NCBI RefSeq assembly: GCF_028640845.1
Contig: NC_080540.1
Coordinates: 159,486,438-159,550,437, forward strand
Source: Ahaetulla prasina
Lineage: Eukaryota; Chordata; Lepidosauria; Squamata; Colubridae
Reading direction: 5' to 3'
DNA length: 64,000 bases
Shown: piece after piece, positions 10,219-21,225 of the stretch
Position numbering within the stretch: the stretch's first letter is position 1
Layout: each line of letters opens with the position of its first letter
The notes under the pieces: generated by a model
Told to the model about the DNA's origin: nothing
Databases searched by the model: none
What the model saw: only the letters and a program-made list of their open reading frames with translations
Program-made: the position numbers and the translations under genes

Positions 10219-10545
10219 CTCTATGCTGTATTAGCTATATAGAGCTGCCATTTGGCTTTGGCCTAGTTTGATCTTGATGCCTTGAAAGAAAAATAATGAA
10301 GCTAGATAGGAATCTGTTTATCCATTGAATGAAATAGGAGGGACATGTGGCTTTTCAGATGCTGTTCCCATTCATCCCCATGGGTGTAACCAATGGTGAG
10401 GTGGTTCAGCAGTTAGTGAAGAACCAAAGATATCCTGTTCATCCCTGGGAAATCCTCCTTCCATTTTACAAGGCAGGAAGTCAAAATAAAGTTTAGATTT
10501 ATTGTTTCGTCTTGAGCATACTGACACCATGACTCTGGTACAGCA

Positions 10546-10655
10546 AATGGACAGCTGGCATCAACTCTGCAGCAAGCCTATCTCCCACTCATGCTATCTG
10601 CTGCAATCCATGCTATTGGGGCTTAACAGTTAAGGATACCATGGTGTGTGCTGGA
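10546..10655 (+). pseudogene. CELA1: CELA1 relic exon (penultimate)
   Basis: Frame from 10546 reads NGQLASTLQQAYLP, nearly the family sequence NGQLAQTLQQAYLP. The frame starting at 10596 reads ICCNPCYWGLTVKDTMVCAG, matching the [20 protein letters not shown] part. The two frames differ, and the spacing is 7 nt shorter than expected, so a frameshifting deletion is present. The GWGK motif upstream is degraded, and after CAG the sequence no longer matches GDGVRSGCQ. Confidence 0.85.
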
Positions 10656-10839
10656 TGCCTGCTAATCAAAGACATGGTGTAAAAAGCATATACTTGTTCA
10701 CAACAGAAGGGAGTTTCAGGAAGATCATTGCCTGCCACAATTGCCTGAGTTTTATCTAGCTCAGCCTTCTGCTCTGCGTTGGACCACTTCAATTTGGCAG
10801 AAAGTGTGCAAATTCAGCAATGCTAAACTGCACATCTCT

Positions 10840-11575
10840 AAACTACGTGACAGGAGAAATTTCCTGTCAAAACAATTAATTAGTGGAATGGTTTGCCTCC
10901 AGAAATTGGGGGTGCTCCAGCAGCGAAGGTTTTTAAGAAGGGATTGGATAGCCATTTGTCCAGAATGGTTTAGGACCGTGATGGCGAACCTATGGCTTGC
11001 GTGCCATAAGTGGCACGTGGAGCCATTTCTGCAGGCACGCAAGCCGTCGTCCTAGGTCAACTCCACCGTGTATGCACACGCATCTCCCACTGGCCAGCTG
11101 ATGTTTAGATCTCTGCCACGCATGCGGGAGACACGCGTGCATGCCCATGCCACCCTGCCCTTTCCAGGAGTCTCCACGCAGCCCGTTTTGGATGCCAGGT
11201 AAGTATGGAGCACGGAGGCTCTGGGTGGGCAAAAAATGGGCCTACCGGAAGTCCGGAAACAGGCCATTTCCAGCCTCCGGAGGGCCGGGGGAAGCCATTT
11301 TCATCCTCACGGAGGCTCCAGGAAACCCTCTGGAGCCTGTGGAGGGCGAAAAATGGGTCTCCTGGAAGTACTGGAAGTCTGGAAATGAGCCGTTTCCGGC
11401 CTCTGGAGGGCTTCCAGAGGGCCAAGGCGGGGGGGGGGGTGCGCATGTATGTGCACTTTTGGCACCCGAGGAAAAAAAGGTTAGTTATCACTGGTTTAGG
11501 GTCTCCTCCTTGAGCAAGGCGTTGAACTAGGGAAGACCTCCAAGGCTTCTTCCGGTTCTGTTATTCTATATTCTC
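10840..11575 (+). mobile_element. CR1 LINE 3' end, split by a hAT MITE
   Basis: 10840-10975 and 11494-11575 together give a CR1 3' end: gacaggagaaatttcctg, tggaatggtttgcct, then gttgaactagggaagacctc, caaggcttcttccggttctg. The interruption is the hAT element at 10976-11493, so that element is younger than the CR1. Confidence 0.8.
10976..11493 (+). mobile_element. hAT MITE ('gtgatggcgaacc' family) inside CR1
   Basis: Ends ccgtgatggcgaacctatgg and gttagttatcactg; target duplications gtttagga and gtttaggg (7 of 8). Rich in CpG and in runs such as ggaggctccaggaaa. Relatives at 28814, 40598, 44653, 48931 and 56521. Several overlapping ORFs here are by-products of the GC-rich text. Confidence 0.88.
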
Positions 11576-12085
11576 ATTGCTTTGCACCCATTACAGGTTC
11601 TATGAATCTTCTTGAGATGTAGCATCCAGAATTGGATGCAAAACCTGCTGCGGGGTCTACCCCATGCAAAGCAATTGCTGGCTGGGAAATTAAAAGAGTC
11701 AAAATCCATACATCTTAAAAGTTCTCAAGGCTTGGAAATGGCACTTCAGGTCCAAGACTCTTTAGAAGTGTATAATTGCAACACCAAGAATCCACCATCC
11801 AATATCTGTTTCCTAAGGAAGAACTTTTCGTTATCTGAGAAAACTCTGGCAAATTTACCTTGAGGATCCAGTCTGAAGATTTGGTTATTTATCCACTTCT
11901 TAACTTGCAATATCCCTGAAATCCAAATTTCTTCAAAATAACCATCCTGCAAAAGCAGTTGTCTGCTTGATGGATCATTTGCAGGCTACACATTGCCCTA
12001 CCTTGGTTTATTTCAGCAGCTATTTCATGCTTTTTGGCAAACCAGAGAGCACAATAGATTCGTTAATCTTTGCTTTGCATTTTAG
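11576..12085 (+). other. Last CELA1 pseudogene intron, 3' part
   Basis: No recognised repeat. It ends in a well-kept pyrimidine-rich acceptor (tttgctttgcattttag, to 12085). Confidence 0.5.
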
Positions 12086-12225
12086 GGGCCTTTAAACACT
12101 TGGCGAAAGGCAGATACGTTGTCTTTGAAATCATTAGCTTTGTTTCCAGTAGCGAACACAACATTTACCCAAAGCTTACTGTGTTTACTCTTGTCTCAGC
12201 TTATATTTCCTGGATTAATAACTTA
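12086..12225 (+). pseudogene. CELA1: CELA1 relic last exon
   Basis: After the acceptor, the sequence reads GGGCCTTT, corresponding to the GGPL that follows the catalytic Ser, but the GDS codons are missing. It then reads LAKGRYVVFEIISFVSS and KLTVFTLVSAYISWINN, matching the elastase 1 C-terminus (FVSS, PTVFTQVSAYISWINN). The Cys of the GCN motif is replaced (EHN), and the frame runs past WINN for about 23 residues without the expected stop. Confidence 0.88.
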
Positions 12226-12710
12226 GTTTGTCATAGAATCAAAGAATCATCACATGTAAGGGTTGATCATTTTATTCATCCCCAGGCTTAGAAATGCTTT
12301 TATGGGAACTAGATAAGGGAAAAGGTCAGACAAACTCTGTGAGTTTTCACAGCTGATTCTGTTCAGCTTCATTTGTTTGTTTTGTTTCTTTAATGATACG
12401 TCCATCCAACTCAAACACTGCATACAAGATTAGATGACAGGAAACAGATCAAAACAGGAGAAAGATTTTCATTTCAAATCCAAACAGATGTAAGTCGGCA
12501 GCCGGAATCTCACATTTACATCCTCTCTAATTTGGGGTTCCAATAAACTTGGCTTAACACCCAAGGAAAACCTCAGGGGTTGGGTTGTTGTTGTTTTTGA
12601 AGGCAAAAGAGTTGGGACCAATGGTGTCGTGATAGGGGATCATTCCAGAAGGCAGGTGTTCGCAACTGAAGAATTGTGGAACGATGCAGATGGATTGACA
12701 GTTTAGACCA
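12226..12710. other. Intergenic sequence, nothing recognised
   Basis: AT-rich sequence downstream of the CELA1 relic; no repeat family or gene seen. Confidence 0.4.
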
Positions 12711-13194
12711 CAGGTGTCAAACTTGATCGTGTCACGTGATGTATTGGGACATATCATTTATTTATTTATTTTTATTTTTGTCACAACATTATATACAAAA
12801 ACATATATTGAAAGGAAACAATAGGACAGGAACGGTAGGCACTTTTGTGCTCTTATGCACGCCCCTTATAGTCCTCTTAGGAATGGGGTGAGGTCAATAG
12901 TAGACAGTTTTTGGTTAAAGCTTTTGGGAGTTGGAGACGAGACCACAGAGTCAAGTAGTGTATTCCAAGCATTAACAACTCTGTTACAAAAGTCATATTT
13001 TCTGCAATCAAGATTGAAGCGGTTAACATTAAGTTTGAATCTATTGTTTGCTCTTGTATTATTGCTATTGAAGCTGAAGTAGTCTTTAACAGGAAGAACA
13101 TTGCAATAGATGATTCTGTGTGTTTTTTTGCCTTTGCGGAGCTGGGATGGGCATGGTCTGTGCATGCCCGCTGGCTGCCAGTTTAACAGGCCTG
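12711..13194 (+). mobile_element. hAT-like MITE interrupted by a LINE
   Basis: Left part 12711-12751 (caggtgtcaaacttgatcgt, gtcacgtgatgtat) and right part about 13127-13194 (ttgcctttgcggagctggga to aacaggcctg) match the intact element at 3466-3599. The LINE fragment between them inserted later. Confidence 0.75.
12752..13126 (-). mobile_element. LINE 3' fragment (same family as 19098-20212)
   Basis: Minus-strand translation includes HRIIYCNVLPVKDYFS, VVNAWNTLLDSVVSS and SFNQKLSTIDLTPFLRGL, almost identical to the C-terminus of the LINE at 19098-20212. The 3' UTR ends in a TTTA repeat at 12752-12775. Confidence 0.85.
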
Positions 13195-13260
13195 GTTCAG
13201 GTCAAATTTACAATACCCATTTAGCCATAAATAAGATTGGTAAAGGAGAGCCACTTTACT

Positions 13261-13261
<1 letters not shown>

Positions 13262-13297
<36 letters not shown>
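13262..13297. repeat. (GT)n microsatellite
   Basis: Uninterrupted GT dinucleotide run of about 36 bp. Confidence 0.95.
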
Positions 13298-13299
<2 letters not shown>

Positions 13300-13900
13300 G
13301 TGAAAGTTTGACACAATTATTTATTTCCACCAACTCTTTTCCTTAAATGATTTGGAGTACCAGCAAAAAGAAGCAGCAATTAATGTGGGTGGGAAAACAA
13401 TTTTAATGATTTATTTCCTTATTCTTTCATTTAATTGCATACTCCCGAACCTGGTGTTTACCTCATTACAGACATATAAAACATCCACGATAAAAAAAAC
13501 TAAATTAACATAAATCATTAACAAAATATGATATTCCAAATGTAACAAAAAGTCACAACACCTCAGTAATGATTTTAGGCCTATAAATAAAAGTTTGATG
13601 CATGGGCATCAGCCACAAATTGAGGGTTGAAGGAAAATAAGACTATATTTTGCACATTAAGTCATGTCAGTACTTGCAAGTTGCTATTTGCTCTCATGGC
13701 CCCTGTATGTCCACAAATGGCCGAACCCATTTTCAAGGCAAGAGATGATCTACCAAATAGGAATGGAAGCTTATTCTAGAGCTAGGCCACTCTCACAGGC
13801 TGAGCGCCTTCACTGGGTGGGGTTCAAGGAAATAAATCTAGTCACTATCCTTTTTAGCTATATTAGATTTTTTTTTTAATGTTATTTTTTATCTCTACAT
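13298..13900. other. Intergenic AT-rich sequence
   Basis: No gene or repeat family recognised. The last 8 bp (ctctacat) are the target duplication of the next MITE. Confidence 0.4.
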
Positions 13901-14049
13901 CAGGGGTGGGTTCTACTTACCTTTACTACCGGTTCGCAACAAGATTGCACAGATTGTCTATGATGACATCCGGGTGGGTGGGCGGAGCCTCCCCCGGTTT
14001 TACTACCGGTTCGCAAGAACCGGACCGAACCGGGGGCAACCCACCACTA
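13901..14049 (+). mobile_element. hAT MITE with exact 8-bp TSD
   Basis: 149-bp element (caggggtgggttctactta to caacccaccacta) flanked by exact ctctacat on both sides (13893-13900 and 14050-14057). It contains ctaccggttcgcaa twice and resembles the 38210 element. Confidence 0.9.
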
Positions 14050-14645
14050 CTCTACATATGTCATTTTGGCCTGAAATACTGACTATGGATATTTTAAACA
14101 TTTGTATTTCTCCTAAAGATCATAAATCTATATTGTATATGTAAAATTCAAATATTCTCCTTTAATATTTGTGGTCCTAAAATATTTTATGTCATTTTTG
14201 TAAGCCTCAGTATTAACTGACATCAAGAACATTCTTGTATTTTTTTCCTCAGCTTACAATTGTTAGTTTTCTCTAATGTCCAGTTTCTAAAATAATCACT
14301 TATCTTTGTTATAGCCAGAATAGCCAAAATAAGTTTTTTTCCCATAAGAAGCTATTTATGTTTTATAGTTAATTCCAAAATCTTCTAATAAAAGTCAATA
14401 ATCCAAATTTATCTGCATCCTTAATCCATTTATAACTTTCTTAGATCAAAATCTTAATTCGTTTTTTGCTGTTTATTTCAAATCCTTAGAATTCTTTATT
14501 TTCTTTTGTTCAGAGTTGATAAACGTATCCGATAAAGACTTTACGAACTTATTGTTCTGAAGTTCTCTAATAGATGTAAAATGGTTAATATCCATTTCTA
14601 ATGATTCAAATGTGAGGTTTGCTCACGGTTTTTTTTTAAAGGCTC
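14050..14645. other. Intergenic AT-rich sequence
   Basis: Strongly AT-rich; nothing recognised. Confidence 0.4.
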
Positions 14646-15362
14646 TGCCACAGTTGCGAGCAAGATGATTGGTCCCATCATTTTCTGGCACTCAAAAGCA
14701 TGGAAAACTGCTGTCATACAACCACCTTGCAAGAACCAGCCACCCAAATCACATGTGGGCATCTCCTATCCTCTCCTTATTCAGAGAGGTTCAAAGGAAT
14801 CAGTCTGCTCACTGGTTCTTTGATCTTTGCCACAGCCATTGTGTCGTGTCCCACTCCTCCTCTGACGGCCGGGTCAGGGAAGTCCGTATCAAGCATGGCT
14901 GCAAAGCCTCTGCAGCTTTGCCAAAGTTCTGTCAGAGTTCTTAGGGCAGGCAGGAGACCAGGATGTGACTTCAGCAATCCAAGTTAGACATTGCCTGACT
15001 CAGAGAATGCTAGAAAGCAGATCCTTTATATAGGCCATGGGGTGTGGCTCCATGACTCAGCACTTATCCAGGCCTGCCCCTCCCTTCCTTTTGCTGACGT
15101 CACCTCTCCATTCTCCGGAAGCGTGGATCCCTCCACCCTCCAGCTGCCGGCAATCCCAGCTCGTGACTGGCCTCATATTCCTCATGTTCACATGCTGTGG
15201 GGGAGGGGTTTATTTGCTCAGTTTGTCCGGGTATTGTGCCAGGACTGGGGGCTGGAGGCATGCCAGGCTGTTCGTCTTCATTATCCATTTCTGGCTGAGG
15301 TAACAGAAGATGAGAAGGGCCCAGCTGCGGCGGGGGGGAGGGGGGGCGAGTGAGGCACAACA
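14646..15362 (-). mobile_element. Solo LTR, related to those at 51939 and 60138
   Basis: On the minus strand it starts TGTTGTGCCTCACTCG, shares the segment tgctgagtcatggagccaca, cccc with the other two LTRs, and has a TATA-like element (cctatataaagg) just downstream of it, as a retroviral or Gypsy-type U3 promoter would. The two ends are not exactly fixed; ggctc occurs at both sides. No internal coding region is attached, so it is solo. ORFs across it are spurious. Confidence 0.65.
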
Positions 15363-15431
15363 CATTGGCTCTGCATAGAATCATCTTCATTTTGCAATAC
15401 CTGTGCCAGAAGTCCACCAACATCTACGTTA

Positions 15432-15640
15432 AGAGCCATGGTGGCGCAGTAGTTAGAAGGCAGTATTGCAGGCTAACTCTGCTCACATTGCCAGGAGTTC
15501 AATTCCTTCAATCCTGACCAGCTTGAGGGGCCTCAGCATGGCCAATTTTTGGCTGGCAGAGTGCTGCCGGAGGACTGGCTTGGACTGGATTACAATTATG
15601 TGGCCTCAAGTATGTGCCTGATCTGGATAGAAAACAAGCA
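15432..15640 (+). mobile_element. tRNA-derived SINE
   Basis: tRNA-like head (ccatggtggcgcagtagtta, aggagttcaattccttc) and a SINE body ending near tacaattatgtggcc. No intact tRNA cloverleaf. Confidence 0.55.
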
Positions 15641-16044
15641 ACATCCTATACTGTAGGTCCATTTAATCTACAATCAACAATGTATTCTGTATTTTATAGT
15701 CTGCATTCTATTCTGTATCTATAATTCTATATTCTATATTCTAAAAATTCTATTCTATCTATAATTGACAGCCATTTCTATTTACTATCCTGGAAATTTA
15801 CCTCCGCTGTTAGATCTTGCATTATCATGTTATTTATGCTATTGTATTTTTATTATTAGTTGAAAAATAAAAAATGCAATAGTATATAAATAGCTTTTCT
15901 GCCTGGAAAACAATGGGGTATAAATTTAGAAATAAGTTTAGTGAAACATGAAGAATAAATGTTTGCCAGCAATATCTGGTAGAAGAGATAGGAAAATGGT
16001 TATATTCAAGAACTGTGGAAAGAAAGAAGAGAAAGGGAAAAAAT
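15641..16044. other. AT-rich low-complexity spacer
   Basis: Contains an imperfect tattct repeat patch at 15700-15760; otherwise nothing recognised. Confidence 0.45.
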
Positions 16045-16051
16045 GCATCTT

Positions 16052-16204
16052 GAGCCTGTGTCAAACACCCACCATGGCAATGGCTATGCCCACTCGGCTA
16101 CGCCCACCATTACCACACCCACCATTACCACGCCCAACTCCAGCCCTCTGAGGTCAAATACACCCCTGATGCGGCCCCCAAGGAAATCAAGTTTGACACT
16201 CCTG
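16052..16204. mobile_element. hAT-like MITE ('gtgtcaaac' family)
   Basis: Left gagcctgtgtcaaacacc and right caagtttgacactcctg are the inverted ends; the middle includes gatgcggcccccaagg, as in the relative at 60963-61317. A short inner repeat (cacgcccac-type units) explains the tandem-looking text. Confidence 0.6.
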
Positions 16205-17254
16205 CTAGAGAAGCATCTAGGTAAGTTTTCTGATAACTTAAGAAGTCACAAACCATCTTTTTGCAAAAAGGCAAATTGGTGATCTTACTCCCTGAGCCCC
16301 AGAGGTCACTTCAGCATCCTGGTTTCCTTTTTGGGTCTCTGTTTCCTGAGAAAATGACATCCTTTCTAAAGAAAGCACTGGATTGCAGTTCTTCCCATTT
16401 TCACAAAAGCCATCAGGGCCCGTGTGTGATTCAAGTACATTCTTGGAAAGGAAGATAAAGGTAGACAGCACATTTTTAAATGGAAACAATAGAAAACAAA
16501 TGGAAAAACAGTAAAATCAGATGGAAAGAGAAGCGTGGTGGTGGGAAAGCTGTATCTGCGGGCCACTGATAAGCTACTTCTTTCTGCTGTGCCTTCTTTG
16601 ACTTTTAGCTTTAATTTGACAGGATATAAATTTTATTAATTAAATCAGTGTGGAAGTAATAATGTCTGCTCATGCACAAGACACATGTTTATGCATGACC
16701 GCTTGTGCCATAATAAAGAGGGGCGGCCCAATTAAATTCCCATCCTATTCAATATAATGTAATGATTAGATGGCATCCACTGAAAACATTTTTGAGTGTA
16801 CTTTCTATTTATAGGTATAGTTTCTCTTGGGTTTATTTTATGATTGAAGCAAATGTTAAAGTTTGTTACAAAGGGGCTGAAGCTATTCGGTCTATATTCT
16901 GTACCACTTCCCGAACCCAGTGCTCCTCAAGATGAGGTTGCATTGAATTGCAATTCCCATTTTATCCAGGCTGGTTTGGGATTATAAACATATATTAAAA
17001 AAAGCAAAGGTGTTTTTAAAATCTATTATTAAGAAACAAAATACATTTGGTTTGATTTCTAACATCTTGCAAAATTTCAAAGTGGCAATATTAACGCCTG
17101 TTTGTGATATACAATGATTCTTCATTCCATGTTTACAGTATTTCTTAAGACTGAATATAATTCTTCTTTTTCTACATCCAAATACATCCAAAGTCACACT
17201 GGATGTATGCTTATGAAAATATTTTTGTTCATCCTTACTTTGATAACTCAAATT
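16205..17254. other. Intergenic sequence, nothing recognised
   Basis: Mixed AT-rich DNA without a supported gene. Short ORFs here lack start context, codon bias or family resemblance. Confidence 0.4.
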
Positions 17255-17425
17255 CTTGGGTGACTTTGGGCCATTCAGACTCTGTCAGCCCAACCCACCT
17301 CATATGGTTGTTGTTCTGGGGAAAATAGGAGGAGAAAGGTGTGTTGGATATGATCACTACCTTGAGTTATTTGTAAAAATATTAAAGGTGGGATATAAAC
17401 AAGCAAATAAATGATTAAAAAAATA
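17255..17425 (+). mobile_element. SINE 3' portion
   Basis: Contains gggtgactttgggccattca, gttgttgttctggggaaaat, aggaggagaaaggtgtgttg and ends ggtgggatataaacaagc; this is the conserved body and tail of a common squamate SINE. Confidence 0.6.
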
Positions 17426-17860
17426 TTTGAATAGCCTTGGGGGCCTTTGAGGGCTAAGCAGTTAATAAAATTGTTTTTAAAAAGAATATTAATATTAATA
17501 ACAATAAAGAAGAATTTGCAAATTTTTGAGCACAAGCTTCCCTTATGATGAATCTAGGACAACAGTTATACTATCATTTTGCACCCCTTATTCCATTTCA
17601 CAAAGAGGGAAGGGAACATGGAAAGACATTATTCTTTGGGGAAACTGAATCATGGTTTATATATATTTTGAACAGTTGATTTAGAATCAGCAGTTCTGCA
17701 AGTAATTTCTCTCATGGTCATGGATTACAGAGCTTGCTCATTTTATCCATGTTTCTCAAGGAGAAACACCGTGAGTTGGAGAAGCACTGATATAGCCCCA
17801 CCAGGTGTGAGGTAATTATTATATGCTGGAAAAAAAGAACTATCAAAACATTACCAAAAG

Positions 17861-18132
17861 TGGTGGCTTTGATAGTCTCAACAGACTAATGCAGTCTGTT
17901 ATTAACAACAGCTGCCTGCAATTATTGCAGGCTCGAGTCCCACCAGGCCCAAGGTTGACTCAGCCTTCCATCCTTTATAAGGTAGGTAAAATGAGGACCC
18001 AGATTGTTGGGGGCAATAAAAGTTGACTTTGTATATAATATACAAATGGATGAGACTATTGCTTAACACAATGTAAGCCACCCTGAGTCTTCGGAGAAGG
18101 GCGGGATATAAATTCAAATTAAAAAAAAAAAA
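17861..18132 (+). mobile_element. tRNA-derived SINE with L2-like tail
   Basis: Sense copy: B-box-like gcaggctcgagtcccac, body gttgactcagccttccatcc, tail gagtcttcggagaagggcgg and gatataaattc, then a poly(A) run at 18120-18132. Confidence 0.85.
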
Positions 18133-18590
18133 AGAAGCCACTTGTGGAATTAAACTAGCTACCAGTTCTCTACACTTTTGTCCATCAATAATGTTATATT
18201 TTAGCACATTACCCACAACAGAGGAATGGTTGGTAAAGATGATGGAATTTGCAGAGACAGCTAAATTAACATTTTTTATTAGAGAAAAAAACAATATGTT
18301 TATGACTGGAAACCCCTGACAGACTTTTGCATAAAATGCAAAATAATGCACTTATGATTTGTGATTTTGATAAGTAGAAAAAATGTGTTTAATAGAAAAG
18401 ACTGAGTTTTCTTTTCTAATCATCGAATGAGAGAAAAATTTGTAATTCTACTTAAGGGAAAGAAAATCAGAAACTTGTTCTTTCTATTTCTTTTTATTTT
18501 TTCTTTCTGCACTTTTATCTTTTTTTTTTCTTTTCTCTCTTTTCTGCCTTCACTTCTGGTTCCCAGGAAAAAAATACCCATTGGAGAAAA
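18133..18590. other. Intergenic AT-rich sequence
   Basis: Holds a pyrimidine-rich stretch at 18478-18545; nothing else recognised. Confidence 0.4.
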
Positions 18591-18596
18591 TGGATT

Positions 18597-18738
18597 TGTT
18601 TAATGACCACGGCATTCACTTAATGACCACTGCAAATAATGTTTTTAAAAAGCAGATCTGGTCATGTGATGCCTCCACTTACAACTGCAACTTACAACAA
18701 TCTCAATTATAGGATCATAAGTCAAGGACTATCTGTAT
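18597..18738. mobile_element. Fragment of the 'gtcctcgacttac' TIR MITE
   Basis: Internally deleted copy ending ataagtcaaggactatctgt, the family's terminal inverted repeat; only a shortened body remains. Confidence 0.55.
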
Positions 18739-19097
18739 TTTATAGCATTAAGAGCTCCAGTATCGAAGACTAGACACATTATAGAGTCCATAAAAATTCA
18801 GAATAAACATCAAATAACAAAACACATTAAGGGACATAAATGAACTAACCAGGACCAATGTATCTCGGGGACAGAGTTCTCCATAATGTACAGAAGTCTA
18901 CAAAGAAGAATTGCTTCTACAGAGAAGAATTGCTTCCTCAACCATGATCTCTTCCCCTCTCGCAGGGGAAGACTCTGGAGCATGCCCTCTCCCAATGATA
19001 GCACAAGACAGGCAAAATCATGCTGAGATGGACAAAAATCATATAAATATTGGGATCATGCTATATGCTGTTCCCTAAGGAACAACCAGGATTCGTG

Positions 19098-20212
19098 TTA
19101 TTTATTTATTTATTTATTTTTGTCGCACAGTATATATAAGTATAAGCATGAAACAACTATACAACACATAAGTATATATATGAGTATGAGTATGTAATAG
19201 CTATATTAATTGGATATAATGAAGGAAAACAATAGGACAGGAACAGTAGGCACGTTTGTGCTCTTATGCATCCCCCTTACAGACCTCTTAGGAATGGGGT
19301 GAGGTCAATGGTAGATAGTTTTTGGTTGAAGCTTTTGGGATTTTGGGAAGAGACCACAGAGTAAGGTAGTGTATTCCAAGCATTAGCAACTCTGTTACTG
19401 AAGTCATATTTTCTGCAATCAAGATTGGAGCAGTTAAATCTATTGTGTGCTCGTGCTTTGTTACAACTGAAGCTGAAGTAGTCTTTGACAGGAAGGACAT
19501 TGTAATAGATGATTCTATGAGTTAAACTCAGGTCATGTTGAAGGCGGCGTAGTTCTAAATTTTCTAAACCCAGGATTTCAAATCTGGTGGCATAAGGTAT
19601 TTTGTTGTATTCGGAGGAGTGAAGTACTCTTCTTGTAAAATATTTCTGGACACGTTCAATTGTATTGATGTCAGAAATGTGGTATGGGTTCCAAACAGTC
19701 GAGCTGTATTCAAGAATTGGTCTAGCAAATGTTTTATATGCTCTGGTTAGTAGTGTAGTGTTTCTGGAGAAGAAGCTACGCAAGATTAGGTTTACAACTT
19801 TTAAAGCCTTTTTTGCGATGTAGTTGCAGTGGGCTTTGGCACTTAGATCATTGGATATGAAAACTCCAAGATCTTTAACAGGGTGGGGGTCATCAGCCAG
19901 GTAATGTCCATCAAGCTTGTACTTAGTGTTTAGGTTCTTTTTTCCAATATGTAAGACTGAGCATTTGCTGATTGAGATTTGGAGTTGCCAAGTTTTAGAC
20001 CATTCAGATAAGAAGTCCAGGTCTTTTTGGAGGATAGCTGTATTGTTGGTGGTGTTAAATAGTTTGACATCATCAGCAAAGAGAACACAATTACTTTTAA
20101 TATGGTCACAGAGATCATTAATATATAATATGAAGAGTGTTGGTCCAAGAACGCTGCCTTGGGGAACGCCACTTTTAACAGGAACTTTTAACAAAAACGC
20201 CACTTTTAACAC
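19098..20212 (-). mobile_element. LINE with partial reverse transcriptase ORF
   Basis: Minus-strand ORF 20212 to 19277 (about 300 residues). It begins at the reverse transcriptase GVPQGSVLGPTLFILYIND block and holds the FADD catalytic motif (VLFADDVKLF), then KCSVLHIGKK, LGVFISNDLS, and a C-terminal region ending SFNQKLSTIDLTPFLRGL. A 3' UTR follows, ending in (TTTA)n at about 19100. It is a non-LTR retrotransposon of the CR1/L2/Rex1/Jockey group; I cannot fix the clade. The element is 5' truncated (no endonuclease) and therefore immobile. The open frame suggests a fairly recent insertion. Confidence 0.88.
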
Positions 20213-20517
20213 TTTTAACAGTGTTGGCAGAACTTCCTGCTCTAGATAGTACTAAGAATATTATAATCAAATTATTAAGTGGTATCCTGCACTGTATGTA
20301 GCACTTCAACTAGTTTCCATAGAAACTAGTTGTTTCCTTGCTTCTATAGGGAGTAACAGGCCGCTTTCAGGGCTGAAAGGCAGGATATACATCAAATGAG
20401 TAATTCATCATTTACACGTTGTTCGATTCTACACACCACATTGTCCCTGCCTCGGCCTGATTTACTCAGCTTTCTCTTTATTGGGTAGGTGAATGTAGAT
20501 ATGGATATTCATATATC

Positions 20518-21225
20518 CAGTAGTGGCCAAAATTGTGGAAACCTTTTGGGAAAAGGTCTTGGCATTTTCGGGTCTTTTCCCATGTAAGGTTGAGAGTATC
20601 TTGGTGATGTTTCGATGAGGTCTCACTCATCATCTTCAGGCTGGTGTCTTCGGCTTCATGCTTCTCGAGCTTCTACACTTTTGGGGAAAGTGTATTTTTG
20701 AGATTTGATGGCTAATAACACCACTTTTGGGGGGGAGTTTCAAGATTCCACTGCTGGAATGGCCTGGGAATAGTCCAGACCTTAACCCAATTGAAAATCT
20801 ATGGAGCTGACTAAAGAAACTTGTTAGTCAGAAGCAACCCAGCAATAAAACCCAGTTAATAGAAGCAATTATTCAATATTGGTTTCACATTAGAACAGCT
20901 GCAGAACTAAAAGACTTGGTTCACTCCATGGGAAGACATTGTAAGGCCGTAATTCATGGTAAAGGTTACCCAATTAAGTATTAACGTGATAATTTTTGTA
21001 TATCTCATTTTTTCTATGTGTTTCACTTTTCTTCTTTATACTGTAACTGCTATTCTAATAGCAAATCCTTCATAAAAGTTATTGCATTACATTCTTGATT
21101 AAATTATCTTTCCAGTGATATATAATTTTATGGTTCTACTCCCCCCCCCAAAAAAGTGGTGTTTTTAAGCTAATTTTAGAAAATACACTTTTCCCAAAAG
21201 GTTTCCACAATTTTGGCCACTACTG
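20518..21225 (+). mobile_element. Tc1/mariner transposon remnant
   Basis: Terminal inverted repeats: cagtagtggccaaaattgtg at 20518 and its inverse (cacaattttggccactactg) ending 21225, followed by TA. The inside keeps the C-terminal transposase part WPGNSPDLNPIENLW (20759-20805), with the third catalytic acid of the DDE triad in IENLW, but a stop follows (WS*LKK) and the N-terminal two thirds are missing. Dead, internally deleted copy. Confidence 0.88.
20560..20680. mobile_element. Foreign insert within the Tc1 left end
   Basis: Text such as cttggtgatgtttcgatgag and actcatcatcttcaggctgg does not belong to Tc1. It looks like a fragment of another squamate inverted-repeat element. Confidence 0.45.

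Larger units (their letters stand above)
7593..12225 (+). pseudogene. CELA1: CELA1 (chymotrypsin-like elastase 1) pseudogene
   Basis: Four exon-like relics in the correct order and orientation translate into successive parts of pancreatic elastase 1: 7593-7706 (AGDHDNYKNEGTEQ), 8529-8665 (FDIALLYLSKSAALNTYMQ), 10546-10655 (NGQLASTLQQAYLP; YWGLTVKDTMVCAG) and 12086-12225 (SFVSS, TVFTLVSAYISWINN). Functional CELA1 is a secreted pancreatic serine endopeptidase. Here there are frameshifts, an in-frame stop in the first relic, loss of the GDSGGP catalytic-Ser motif at the start of the last exon, loss of a conserved Cys, and no normal stop after WINN. The signal-peptide and His57 exons were not found. 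Its place between GALNT6 and BIN2 is that of mammalian CELA1. A CR1, a hAT MITE and several SINEs have inserted in its introns. Confidence 0.82.

Noticed and set aside
11105..11530. Overlapping ORFs on both strands near 11.1-11.5 kb
   Set aside because: They lie inside a CpG-rich hAT MITE bounded by an 8-bp duplication.
14991..15423. Overlapping ORFs of about 100-120 residues on both strands
   Set aside because: They lie in a GC-rich solo LTR and show no family resemblance.
15700..15770. CRISPR-like short repeats in tattct-rich text
   Set aside because: Simple low-complexity slippage in a vertebrate genome; no spacers or repeat regularity.
19277..20212. 311-residue minus-strand ORF as a host gene
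   Set aside because: Reverse transcriptase motifs (GVPQGSVLGP, FADD) and a 3' UTR ending in TTTA repeats show a LINE.
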